Shown: positions 6,193 to 12,088, numbered from the stretch's first letter. The stretch is DNA of 12,088 nt from an uncultured Coriobacteriaceae bacterium (GCA_902766805.1 CACXFF010000054.1:1-12088); one strand, 5' to 3'. Notes: generated by a model from the letters alone, not told the origin. A program made the numbers and translations.

Positions 6193-7208
6193 TTGGCAAT
6201 CCCGCCTATCCCACCTACCAGGTGTTCCTTGCGGTCTTTGCGGCCGCGCTGCTCACGGCGCTCATCATGCCGCTCTTCATCAAGCTCCTGCGCCGCGAGG
6301 GCGTGGGTCAGCAGGTCCGCGCCGACGGCCCCGAGCGTCATTTGGTCAAGCAGGGCACGCCCACCATGGGCGGCGTGGTCATGCTGCTCTGCACGACCAT
6401 CACCTGCGCCCTCTTTGCCCACTGGTCGGTCGATCTGATCATCGCGCTGGGTGCCACGCTCGTCACGGGCGCCCTGGGCCTGCTCGACGACATCGAGTCG
6501 GTCGCCCACGGCCGTTCTCTGGGCCTGACCCCGAGCCAGAAGATGATAGGTCTCGGGCTGATCTCGGTGGTCTTTTGCCTGGTGGCCGTCAACGTTGTGG
6601 GCATCAGCCCGGTCGTCAGCTTCCCGGGCGGTTTCGGGATCGACCTGGGCGTGCTCACCACCACCATCGCGGGCTGGCAGGTGCCCTGGCTCTACGTCTT
6701 CTTCGTCTTCCTGCTCATGGCCGGCCTGTCCAACTCGGTGAACCTCACCGACGGCCTGGACGGTCTGGCGGGAGGCACCAGCCTTGTGGTCCTGGGCGTC
6801 ATGTCCATGGTGGCGTTCTCGTTCAACGAGCTCAACCTCGCCATCTTTGCCGGCGCCATCGCGGGTTCGTGCATCGGCTTCCTCTGGCACAATTGCTACC
6901 CGGCCTCGATCTTCATGGGTGACGCCGGCTCTTTGGCGCTGGGCGCTGCCTTTGCCGCGCTGGCGGTGCTGACCAAAACCGAGATCACGTCGCTCGTCAT
7001 GGGCGGCCTGTTCATCGCCGAGGCGCTGAGCGTCATCGCGCAGGTCACGAGCTTCAAGCTCACGGGCAAGCGCGTGCTGCTCATGGCCCCGCTGCATCAC
7101 CACTTCGAGCAGTTGGGCTGGAGCGAGACCAAGGTGGTCATCCGCTTCTGGATCATCTCCGGCGCGTTCGCGGCCTTGGGCTTCGCGCTCTACTACCAAA
7201 TGCGTTAG
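6189..7208 (+). CDS. mraY: Phospho-N-acetylmuramoyl-pentapeptide-transferase MraY
   Basis: Integral membrane enzyme that transfers phospho-MurNAc-pentapeptide from UDP to undecaprenyl phosphate, making lipid I. The product is 339 residues with many hydrophobic helices, matching the ten-helix family. Key blocks: KQGTPTMGGV (54-63), the LLDDIES Asp pair (D100, D101), NSVNLTDGLDGLAGG (182-196), FMGDAGSLALG (242-252, D245) and the HHH motif in APLHHHFEQLGW (300-311). It starts inside the murF stop (ATGA overlap), so the two are translationally coupled and supply consecutive substrates. It is the last gene of the cell wall block here. A strong terminator follows six bases after its stop, where many bacteria instead continue into murD, ftsW and murG. 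Confidence 0.97.
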   Translation: MIGNPAYPTYQVFLAVFAAALLTALIMPLFIKLLRREGVGQQVRADGPERHLVKQGTPTMGGVVMLLCTTITCALFAHWSVDLIIALGATLVTGALGLLDDIESVAHGRSLGLTPSQKMIGLGLISVVFCLVAVNVVGISPVVSFPGGFGIDLGVLTTTIAGWQVPWLYVFFVFLLMAGLSNSVNLTDGLDGLAGGTSLVVLGVMSMVAFSFNELNLAIFAGAIAGSCIGFLWHNCYPASIFMGDAGSLALGAAFAALAVLTKTEITSLVMGGLFIAEALSVIAQVTSFKLTGKRVLLMAPLHHHFEQLGWSETKVVIRFWIISGAFAALGFALYYQMR

Positions 7209-7213
7209 TCTCC

Positions 7214-7249
7214 CAGCTTCGCCACCCGCACGGGTGGCGAGCTGCTTTT
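7214..7249 (+). terminator. Rho-independent terminator after mraY
   Basis: CAGC and TCGCCACCC (7214-7217, 7219-7227) pair with GGGTGGCGA and GCTG (7232-7240, 7241-7244), leaving one bulged T at 7218 and a GCAC loop. The stem has 13 pairs and is followed by CTTTT (7245-7249). This closes the dcw transcript ahead of the his operon. Confidence 0.85.
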
Positions 7250-7258
7250 GGGCATGTC

Positions 7259-7293
7259 TCCGCCGTCTTTGGCCTCTGGCCGAGGGCGGCGGA
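7259..7293 (+). other. Second long hairpin between mraY and hisB
   Basis: TCCGCCGTCTTTGGCC (7259-7274) pairs along all 16 positions with GGCCGAGGGCGGCGGA (7278-7293) around a TCT loop: thirteen Watson-Crick and three G-U pairs. The G-U pairs would be A-C mismatches in the opposite strand, so the fold favours a + strand RNA. No T-run follows (next bases TGTGTCTTGG). It may be a backup terminator after 7214-7249, or a leader element if his transcription begins upstream of it. Confidence 0.55.
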
Positions 7294-7412
7294 TGTGTCT
7301 TGGAGGGCGAGAGCGTCCTGCGACGGCTCATGTCACAGCCGTGATACAAGCTCGCCGTGCCAGCGCTTTTCCCGATACACTGGATGGGCAACAACGGAGG
7401 GAAAGGACCGCT
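7294..7412 (+). promoter_or_regulatory. hisB upstream region with candidate -10 elements
   Basis: Two -10-like sites are seen: TG-A-TACAAG (extended type, 7342-7350) and TACACT (7376-7381). Neither has a good -35. The second would give a leader of about 25 nt before hisB. A small dyad TGTCAC-AGCC-GTGATA (7331-7346) overlaps the first. No His-rich leader peptide and no T-box sequence was found. The segment ends in GGAGGGAAAGGA (7396-7407), the hisB ribosome binding site. As a terminator closes the block upstream, a promoter is expected here; its exact place is uncertain. Confidence 0.35.
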
Positions 7413-8000
7413 ATGGGCAGAACCGCCACGGTCACGCGCAAGACGGGCGAGACCGACATCACGATTACGCTCGAGCTCGACGGCACGGGCACGGTGGACG
7501 TGCGCACGGGCGTGGGCTTCTTTGACCACATGCTCGACGCGTTCGGCCGTCACGGACTGTTCGACCTCACGGTGCGTGCCGAGGGCGACACCTGGGTGGA
7601 CGACCACCACACGGTGGAGGACGTCGGCATCGTGCTCGGCCAAGCCTTCCGTGAGGCCTTGGGCGCCAAAGAGGGCATCAGGCGCTTCGCCGACGTGGCC
7701 ATCCCCATGGACGAGGCGCTGGTCATGGCCGCGATCGACATCTCGGGCCGCGGCGAGTGCTTCTGGGACGTGCCCATCGGCGTGGAGAAGGTCGGCAGCT
7801 TCGACACGCAGCTCGGCCATGAGTTCTTTGCCGGGCTGGCACGCGACGCGGGCGTCACGCTGCACCTGCGCGAGCTGGCGGGGGAGAACGGCCACCACAT
7901 CCTGGAGGCCGCGTTCAAAGCGGCGGGCCGCGCGCTGCGTCTGGCCTGCGAACCCGACCCACGCGTGGTGGGCGTGCCGTCGACCAAAGGGAGCCTGTGA
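7413..8000 (+). CDS. hisB: Imidazoleglycerol-phosphate dehydratase HisB
   Basis: Dehydrates imidazole glycerol phosphate to imidazole acetol phosphate, the sixth step of histidine synthesis. The product is 195 residues, a monofunctional dehydratase without the fused phosphatase of enteric bacteria. TGVGFFDHML is at 32-41, the metal-binding HHTVED at 65-70 and the second metal half-site GHHILEAAFKA at 160-170. The C-terminal VPSTKGSL is also typical. The ATG at 7413 is chosen because AAAGGA (7402-7407) sits five bases upstream and the protein begins with the usual R-x-A-x-V-x-R-x-T-x-E-T pattern; earlier in-frame codons lack this. The stop TGA overlaps the hisH ATG by one base (TGATG), so translation is likely coupled. 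Confidence 0.96.
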   Translation: MGRTATVTRKTGETDITITLELDGTGTVDVRTGVGFFDHMLDAFGRHGLFDLTVRAEGDTWVDDHHTVEDVGIVLGQAFREALGAKEGIRRFADVAIPMDEALVMAAIDISGRGECFWDVPIGVEKVGSFDTQLGHEFFAGLARDAGVTLHLRELAGENGHHILEAAFKAAGRALRLACEPDPRVVGVPSTKGSL

Positions 8001-8830
8001 TGAAGGAGCTCTCATACTGGGAAGCCATCGCGAGCTCGCGCCTGCAGGTGCAGCGCTCGCATGATTGGGTGCAGGAGCTGCACGAGGAGAGGCGTGAGTA
8101 CGTCGCCGTGGTGGACTACCACAAGGGCAACCTCTCGTCGGTGCGCCGTGGCCTGGTGGAGGCCGGCGCCTACGTGCGCGTGGTGGACGACCCCAAGCTC
8201 ATCGAGGGCGCCATCGGCGTGGTGGTGCCGGGCGTGGGCAGCTTCGAGGACGCGATGGCCTACATGCGCTCGAGCGGCCAGGACGCGGCCATCTTGGCCG
8301 CCATCGCCAAAGGCGTGCCCTACCTGGGCATCTGCCTGGGCATGCAGCTGCTCTTCGAAGAGGGGAACGAGTCGAGTGACGGCAGGTCGATCAAGGGCCT
8401 GGGCATCCTGCCGGGTCCCGTGCGCAAGCTGGAGTCGGGCAGGCTCAAGGTGCCCCACATGGGCTGGAACCAGTTGGACGTGGAGCCCTTGGGCGAGGAC
8501 TGCGCGCTGCTGCGCGGGGTCGGCGCCGGGGAGAACTACTATTTCACGCACTCCTACGCCGTGCCTTCCTCGCCTGGCGCGAGCTACCAGATGGCCGTCA
8601 CGCACTATGCGAGCTCGTTCGCGTCGGTCGTGGCCCGGGACAACGTCTATGGCTGCCAGTTCCACCCCGAGAAGTCCTCGAACGCCGGCGCACAGATCCT
8701 GCGCAACTTCGTGGACCTCGTCAACGTGCGGGCGGACGCACTGCGCGGCGCGGACGTGGGCAAGGAAGCGAGCGGCGTCGACACGTTGCTGCGCGCGTTC
8801 GTGAACCGTGCCAAGCACGAGGAGGCGTGA
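8000..8830 (+). CDS. hisH: Imidazole glycerol phosphate synthase glutaminase subunit HisH
   Basis: Class I glutamine amidotransferase that hydrolyses glutamine and feeds ammonia to HisF. The triad is visible: Cys112 in YLGICLGMQ, and His222 and Glu224 in CQFHPEKSS. The PGVGSF loop (78-83) and VPHMGWNQL (151-159) are typical. At 276 residues it is long for HisH (about 200-215). The canonical N-terminus (YVAVVDYHKGNLSSV) begins only at residue 34, and about 33 residues follow the expected end (VDLVNV). ATG 8000 overlaps the hisB stop and has AAAGGGAG (7986-7993) six bases upstream. GTG 7997 is an alternative. An internal start at GTG 8111 or 8114 would give a standard-length protein but lacks a well-spaced Shine-Dalgarno. 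Confidence 0.92.
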   Translation: MKELSYWEAIASSRLQVQRSHDWVQELHEERREYVAVVDYHKGNLSSVRRGLVEAGAYVRVVDDPKLIEGAIGVVVPGVGSFEDAMAYMRSSGQDAAILAAIAKGVPYLGICLGMQLLFEEGNESSDGRSIKGLGILPGPVRKLESGRLKVPHMGWNQLDVEPLGEDCALLRGVGAGENYYFTHSYAVPSSPGASYQMAVTHYASSFASVVARDNVYGCQFHPEKSSNAGAQILRNFVDLVNVRADALRGADVGKEASGVDTLLRAFVNRAKHEEA

Positions 8831-8834
8831 GGCC

Positions 8835-9575
8835 ATGATTCTCTTTCCTGCCATAGACCTGTTGGGCGGCAAGGTCGTGCGTCTGGCACGCGGTCGGCGC
8901 GACGCCGTGGACGTGTACTCCGACGACCCGCTGTCCGTGGCGCGCTCGTTCGCGCAGGCCGGCGCGCGCTGGATTCACGTGGTGGACCTCTCGGCGACCT
9001 TCGAGGAGGACGAGCAGGCCTGCGCCGCCAACGCGCGGGCCATCGCGCAGATCTGCGGCGTGGAGGGCGTGCGCGTGGACGCGGGCGGCGGCGTGCGTTC
9101 CCTGACGGCCGCCGAGCGCCTGATGGAGCTGGGCGTCGAACGCTTCTCCATGGGGACGGCCCTGGTGCGCGACGCCGCACTGGCGCGTGAGGTCGCCCGG
9201 CGCTTTGGCGAGCACGCGGTGGCCGACGTTGCCGCGGCAGACGGCGTGGTGCGCGTCAACGGTTGGCGCGAGGGCGCCGGCATCCAGGCGGACGAGCTCG
9301 TGAGCAGCCTGGCCGAGATGGGCTTCCGGCATCTGGTGTTCACGGACGTAGCGCGCGATGGCATGCGCAGCGGCATCGACGCGCAGGCCTACCGCTCCAT
9401 CGCTCGGACCGCGGGGTTCCCCGTGGTCGCCAGCGGGGGCATCGCGTCGCTGGACGACCTGCGCGCGCTGGCGGCGTTGGGCGATGACGTGATCGAGGGC
9501 GCGATTACCGGCCGTGCCCTCTACGAGGGCTCCATGAGCATCGAGGAGGCGTTGGCATGCTGTGCAAGCGCGTGA
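8835..9575 (+). CDS. hisA: ProFAR isomerase HisA
   Basis: (Beta-alpha)8-barrel enzyme that isomerises ProFAR to PRFAR, the fourth step of the pathway. The product is 246 residues. Present are the N-terminal FPAIDLLGGKVVRL with catalytic Asp8, GGGVRSL (84-90), FTDVARDGMRSG (169-180), the phosphate loop ASGGIASLDDL (199-209) and EGAITGRALYEG (221-232). The usual second catalytic Asp, in a (V/L)DxxxG context before GW, appears to be Ala133 (ADVAAADG then GW at 143-144), with Asp131 two residues earlier. The start at 8835 is nine bases after GAGGAGG (8819-8825) and gives the normal N-terminus. It overlaps hisF by 19 bases. A dual HisA/TrpF (PriA) is possible in Actinobacteria but cannot be judged here. 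Confidence 0.92.
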   Translation: MILFPAIDLLGGKVVRLARGRRDAVDVYSDDPLSVARSFAQAGARWIHVVDLSATFEEDEQACAANARAIAQICGVEGVRVDAGGGVRSLTAAERLMELGVERFSMGTALVRDAALAREVARRFGEHAVADVAAADGVVRVNGWREGAGIQADELVSSLAEMGFRHLVFTDVARDGMRSGIDAQAYRSIARTAGFPVVASGGIASLDDLRALAALGDDVIEGAITGRALYEGSMSIEEALACCASA

Positions 9576-10324
9576 TTCCCTGTCTGGACGTCCACGACGG
9601 ACGCGTGGTCAAGGGCGTGAACTTCGTCAACCTGCGCGATGCCGGCGACCCGGTGGAGCTGGCGCGCGCCTATGACCGCGCGGGCGCCGACGAGGTCATC
9701 TTCCTCGACATCACCGCCACGTCAGACGCGCGCGAGACCACCGTGGAGCTGGCCTCGCGCGCAGCTGAGCAGGTGCGCATACCCTTCGCGGTGGGCGGAG
9801 GCATGCGCGACCTGGACGGGATGCGTCGTATGGTGGCCGCTGGCGCCGACAAGGTGTCCATCAACTCCGCTGCCATCTCGGATCCCGAGCTGGTGAGCCG
9901 TGCGGCGAGCGCCTTTGGCAGCCAGGCGGTCGTGGTCGCCATCGACGCGCGGCGCAAGGGCAGCGCGGACGAATGGGAGGTCTATGTGGCGGGCGGCCGC
10001 AAGGCCACGGGCATCGATGCCGTGGCGTGGGCGGAGGAGGTCGTGCGCCGTGGCGCCGGCGAGATCCTGCTCACGAGCATGGATCGCGATGGGACCAAGG
10101 AGGGCTTCGACCTCGCCCTCACGCGCGCCGTGGCTCGCGCCGTGGACGTGCCGGTCATCGCATCGGGTGGCGTCGGCACGCTCGAGCACTTCGCCGAGGG
10201 CATCTTGGAGGGCGAGGCGGACGCCGTGCTTGCCGCAAGCGTGTTCCACTTCGGGACCTTCTCCATCCGTGAGGTCAAACAGTACATGGCGACGCAGGGC
10301 ATCCCTGTGCGCCTGGATTTCTAG
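9557..10324 (+). CDS. hisF: Imidazole glycerol phosphate synthase cyclase subunit HisF
   Basis: Barrel enzyme that uses ammonia from HisH to convert PRFAR into imidazole glycerol phosphate and AICAR. The product is 255 residues, the standard length. MLCKRVIPCLDVHDGRVVKG carries catalytic Asp11, and VAIDARR carries Asp130, the expected numbers for this family. GGGMRDLDGM (80-89), the LTSMDRDGTKEGFD loop (172-185) and ASGGVGTLEHF (202-212) complete the phosphate and active sites. GAGGAGG (9543-9549) inside hisA serves as Shine-Dalgarno seven bases from the ATG. The start lies 19 bases inside hisA, so the two barrel genes are coupled. In contrast to HisA beside it, its catalytic residues are all in place. 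Confidence 0.98.
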   Translation: MLCKRVIPCLDVHDGRVVKGVNFVNLRDAGDPVELARAYDRAGADEVIFLDITATSDARETTVELASRAAEQVRIPFAVGGGMRDLDGMRRMVAAGADKVSINSAAISDPELVSRAASAFGSQAVVVAIDARRKGSADEWEVYVAGGRKATGIDAVAWAEEVVRRGAGEILLTSMDRDGTKEGFDLALTRAVARAVDVPVIASGGVGTLEHFAEGILEGEADAVLAASVFHFGTFSIREVKQYMATQGIPVRLDF

Positions 10325-10329
10325 GAGGT
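10323..10329 (+). promoter_or_regulatory. Shine-Dalgarno of hisI overlapping the hisF stop
   Basis: AGGAGGT is a full-strength Shine-Dalgarno whose first two bases are the last two of the hisF TAG. Only three bases separate it from the ATG at 10333, tighter than usual. No better in-frame start is near. Confidence 0.6.
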
Positions 10330-10332
10330 CCC

Positions 10333-10707
10333 ATGGCAGCTGACCGCTACGCCTCCGAGCCCACCGAGGGCCTGACCGCCGATGAGCTGCGCGCGCTCGT
10401 GCGCATGGACGCGCAGGGGCTGCTGCCCTGTGTGGTGCAGCAGGAGGGCACGGGCGAGGTGCTCATGGTGGCATGGATGAACGCCGAGTCGCTCATGCGC
10501 ACGATCGAGACCGGCACCACGTGGTTCTGGTCCCGCTCGCGCCAAGAGCTTTGGAACAAAGGCGCTACTAGCGGCAACATGCAGCAGGTCAAACGCCTGT
10601 TGGTCGACTGCGACGGCGACACGCTCGTCTGCGTGGTCGACAGCCCAGGACCTGCCTGCCACACCGGCCACCGCAGCTGCTTCTATCGGGAGCTCGACCG
10701 CGCCTAG
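10333..10707 (+). CDS. hisI: Phosphoribosyl-AMP cyclohydrolase HisI
   Basis: Metal-dependent hydrolase that opens the purine ring of phosphoribosyl-AMP, the third pathway step. The product is 124 residues, a stand-alone cyclohydrolase. GEVLMVAWMNAESL (41-54) and TTWFWSRSRQELWNKGATSG (62-81) are signature blocks. DCDGD (92-96) gives the Mg-binding Asp residues, and Cys93, Cys109 and Cys116 (in ACHTGHRSCF) are the expected zinc ligands. It is separate from HisE, unlike the HisIE fusion of enteric bacteria, although the two genes lie side by side. It follows hisF by eight bases, using an AGGAGGT that overlaps the hisF stop. Confidence 0.97.
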   Translation: MAADRYASEPTEGLTADELRALVRMDAQGLLPCVVQQEGTGEVLMVAWMNAESLMRTIETGTTWFWSRSRQELWNKGATSGNMQQVKRLLVDCDGDTLVCVVDSPGPACHTGHRSCFYRELDRA

Positions 10708-10737
10708 GCACGTTCGCACGTCAGAAGGGAGTGCGCC

Positions 10738-11052
10738 ATGGGAGAGCGCACCGCACACGTCGTCGCCGGTGACATCGGCGAGACCCTCACGAGCTTGGCC
10801 ACGACCATTCGCGAGCGCAGGGGCGCCTCGGTCGAGGACTCCTACACCGCCCGGCTCTTCGCCAACCCCGACAAGGCTCTGGGCAAGGTGGCCGAGGAGG
10901 CGGCTGAGGTCATCATGGCCGCCAAAGACGAGGACCACGATCACCTGCGCTACGAGGCGGGGGACCTGCTCTATCACCTGCTGGTGGTGCTCGACCTGCA
11001 CGAGGTGGGCTTGGACGAGCTGGCGGGAGAGCTCAACGCCCGCATGAGGTAG
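10738..11052 (+). CDS. hisE: Phosphoribosyl-ATP pyrophosphohydrolase HisE
   Basis: All-alpha, MazG-like hydrolase that converts phosphoribosyl-ATP to phosphoribosyl-AMP, the second pathway step, giving the substrate for HisI. The product is 104 residues, typical for stand-alone HisE. SYTARLF (35-41) precedes the metal-binding EEAAE (53-57) and EAGD (73-76), the EExxE...ExxD pattern of the superfamily. AAGGGAG (10725-10731) lies six bases before the ATG. It is last in the operon, 30 bases after hisI, and faces a convergent gene. hisG, which makes its substrate, is not in the window. Confidence 0.96.
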   Translation: MGERTAHVVAGDIGETLTSLATTIRERRGASVEDSYTARLFANPDKALGKVAEEAAEVIMAAKDEDHDHLRYEAGDLLYHLLVVLDLHEVGLDELAGELNARMR

Positions 11053-11065
11053 CGCGTCTGCGCCT

Positions 11066-11077
11066 CGCGACGTCGCG
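11066..11077. other. Perfect 12-bp palindrome downstream of hisE
   Basis: CGCGACGTCGCG is its own reverse complement. Its arms echo the rsmH-end hairpin (CGCGACG...CGTCGCG). With no spacer it cannot form a normal hairpin without opening its centre, so a protein site or chance in GC-rich DNA are both possible. Confidence 0.35.
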
Positions 11078-11080
11078 GCA

Positions 11081-11102
11081 GGGCCAGGTTGTGGCTTGGC
11101 CC
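11081..11102. terminator. Terminator-like hairpin between convergent hisE and macrodomain gene
   Basis: GGGCCAGG (11081-11088) pairs with CTTGGCCC (11095-11102) over a six-base loop, eight pairs including one G-U on the + strand. The opposite strand can form most of the same stem. No T-run follows on either side. Its place between two converging genes suggests bidirectional termination, but it is not a canonical intrinsic terminator. Confidence 0.4.
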
Positions 11103-11110
11103 AGGGACCT

Positions 11111-12088
11111 CTAGCCGAGTAGCGGTTGGTCGAAGGCAAAGAGCGTCTCGTTGATCTGGAAGACGTCGTAGTTGTGCTCGCGGATGAAGAACTCCACGAT
11201 CACGTCGCGCTCGTCGGCATGGGACAGCGCATAGCCCGCGCGCTCGAGCAGCATCTTCGTCTCGTCCAATGGCAGCTCGAGCGCGATGGCCAGGGCGAGC
11301 ACGGTGTTCTTCTTGGGCCTGTAGGCGGGGTTGCTGCGTATCTTGGAGAAGTGCTGCCGGCTCAGGTTGGCGCGCTTGTACACCTGCGCGTCGCTCATGC
11401 CGCGCTCGTCGATGAGCGCGAGCAGTGTGGGGGAGAATCCCGCGTCTAGGTGTGAGAGCAGGCGCCTGAGGGGTTGGGGCAGCTCGATCCTGCGCTTGCG
11501 CGCGGACGCATCCGCGGGGGCGGGGCCTGCCATGGCTGCACCTGGGGCGGGCGCCGCCATGGGCGCCGAGGCGTTCGGTGGCGGGCAGGGCATGCTCGGG
11601 GCGCTGCCAGAGAAGGCGGCCTCTGTGTCCGCGTCCTGCAGCGGGCTCGCGTCGTACGACTCTTCCTCCCAAGCCCCCGTGCTGCGCGCGGAGTCCCTGC
11701 GTGGCAGCCAGGAGCGCTCCGCCTGCGAGCGCCGCTGGTAGTCGCTCGCCCACACGTACACGTCGTCGATGTAGCTCTCGACGCGCAGGCGCAGGTCGTC
11801 CGCGAGTTGCACCGCAGAGCGCTCGAAGAGCACGAGCTTGACGTCCATCTCATGGTCGGCAAGGTAGGCGAGGATGGTCTCACGCGCCACCTGCAGGGCC
11901 TCGCGCCGCGGGTAGCCGTAGATGCCGGCCGATATGAGCGGGAAGGCGATGCTCGTGCAGCGCAGCTCACCTGCGCGCTCGAGCGCCGCGCGGTAGCAGC
12001 TCGCCAGAAGCTCGCGCTCACCATGTCCTCCGCCCTGCCAAATGGGGCCGACGGCATGGATCACGTAGCGTGCCGGAAGGCGGAAGGC
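11111..12088 (-). CDS. Macrodomain protein with C-terminal HTH-like domain (5' truncated by window)
   Basis: Reads leftwards and is open at the window edge; 325 residues are visible. The first visible part is the second half of a macrodomain, which binds or removes ADP-ribose: RLPARYVIHAVGP, then CTSIAFPLISAGIYGYP, whose SAGIYGYP is the conserved ribose/phosphate loop. The first macrodomain half, with its usual NAAN and GGG motifs, lies outside. After this comes a linker of roughly 80 residues, ending in a Pro/Ala-rich run (SAPSMPCPPPNASAPMAAPA) and a basic RKRR. The last 120 residues form a compact domain (SDAQVYKRANLSRQHFSKI, then LALAIALELPLDETKMLLERAG) with the helix pattern of Cro/XRE-like helix-turn-helix folds, ending NETLFAFDQPLLG. 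The likely role is ADP-ribose sensing or hydrolysis coupled to DNA or partner binding. That coupling is inference. GTG 12062-12064 is only an internal Val codon. Confidence 0.85.
   Translation of the reverse strand, partial: AFRLPARYVIHAVGPIWQGGGHGERELLASCYRAALERAGELRCTSIAFPLISAGIYGYPRREALQVARETILAYLADHEMDVKLVLFERSAVQLADDLRLRVESYIDDVYVWASDYQRRSQAERSWLPRRDSARSTGAWEEESYDASPLQDADTEAAFSGSAPSMPCPPPNASAPMAAPAPGAAMAGPAPADASARKRRIELPQPLRRLLSHLDAGFSPTLLALIDERGMSDAQVYKRANLSRQHFSKIRSNPAYRPKKNTVLALAIALELPLDETKMLLERAGYALSHADERDVIVEFFIREHNYDVFQINETLFAFDQPLLG

Noticed and set aside
7248..7412. 55-residue N-terminal extension of HisB
   Set aside because: It would start within the terminator T-run and cross the second hairpin; the conserved protein starts at 7413 after a good Shine-Dalgarno.
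7250..7412. T-box riboswitch or His-rich attenuator peptide before hisB
   Set aside because: No T-box core sequence and no short reading frame rich in His codons could be found.
6066..8015. 649-codon open frame on the - strand opposite murF, mraY and hisB
   Set aside because: It crosses the mraY terminator and three well-supported genes; low-complexity His/Asp/Arg-rich composition, no family recognised.

Overview
The window is GC-rich bacterial chromosome with dense, mostly co-directional genes. The layout and protein sequences suggest a high-GC actinobacterium, most likely of the class Coriobacteriia (Olsenella/Atopobium-like). That placement is my inference from overall protein flavour, and no marker gene here proves it. 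All genes are on the + strand except the last, which is on the - strand.

Region 1 (1-605): the 3' end of a XerD/XerC-type tyrosine recombinase, then a 334-base gene-free stretch. This stretch holds two nearly identical 41-bp tandem repeats, each able to form a hairpin. It also holds a G-rich control region with TGGG-type direct repeats at 10-bp spacing (candidate MraZ boxes) and a promoter-like -35/-10 pair in front of mraZ.

Region 2 (606-7249): a shortened division and cell wall (dcw) cluster, mraZ - rsmH - ftsL-like - ftsI (class B PBP) - murF - mraY. It makes a regulator, a 16S rRNA methyltransferase, two septal proteins, the UDP-MurNAc-pentapeptide ligase and the lipid I synthase. murE is missing from its usual place between ftsI and murF. 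murD, ftsW, murG, murC, ftsQ and ftsZ do not follow mraY. A strong intrinsic terminator closes the block. Two inter-gene spacers stand out: a C/A-rich, G-poor spacer before ftsL, and a strongly folded spacer before murF.

Region 3 (7250-11052): a histidine operon, hisB - hisH - hisA - hisF - hisI - hisE, with touching or overlapping genes from hisB to hisF. It encodes PRA-PP pyrophosphohydrolase (HisE), PRA-MP cyclohydrolase (HisI), ProFAR isomerase (HisA), imidazole glycerol phosphate synthase (HisHF) and IGP dehydratase (HisB). hisG, hisD, hisC and the phosphatase are not in the window. HisA appears to lack the usual second catalytic Asp, and HisH carries extensions at both ends.

Region 4 (11053-12088): a short convergent intergenic region with a palindrome and a terminator-like hairpin. 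After it comes the 3' part of a - strand gene for a macrodomain (ADP-ribose-binding) protein joined by a Pro/Ala-rich linker to a helix-turn-helix-like C-terminal domain. This is the least conventional gene in the window.

No rRNA, tRNA, CRISPR array, insertion sequence or prophage gene was recognised.
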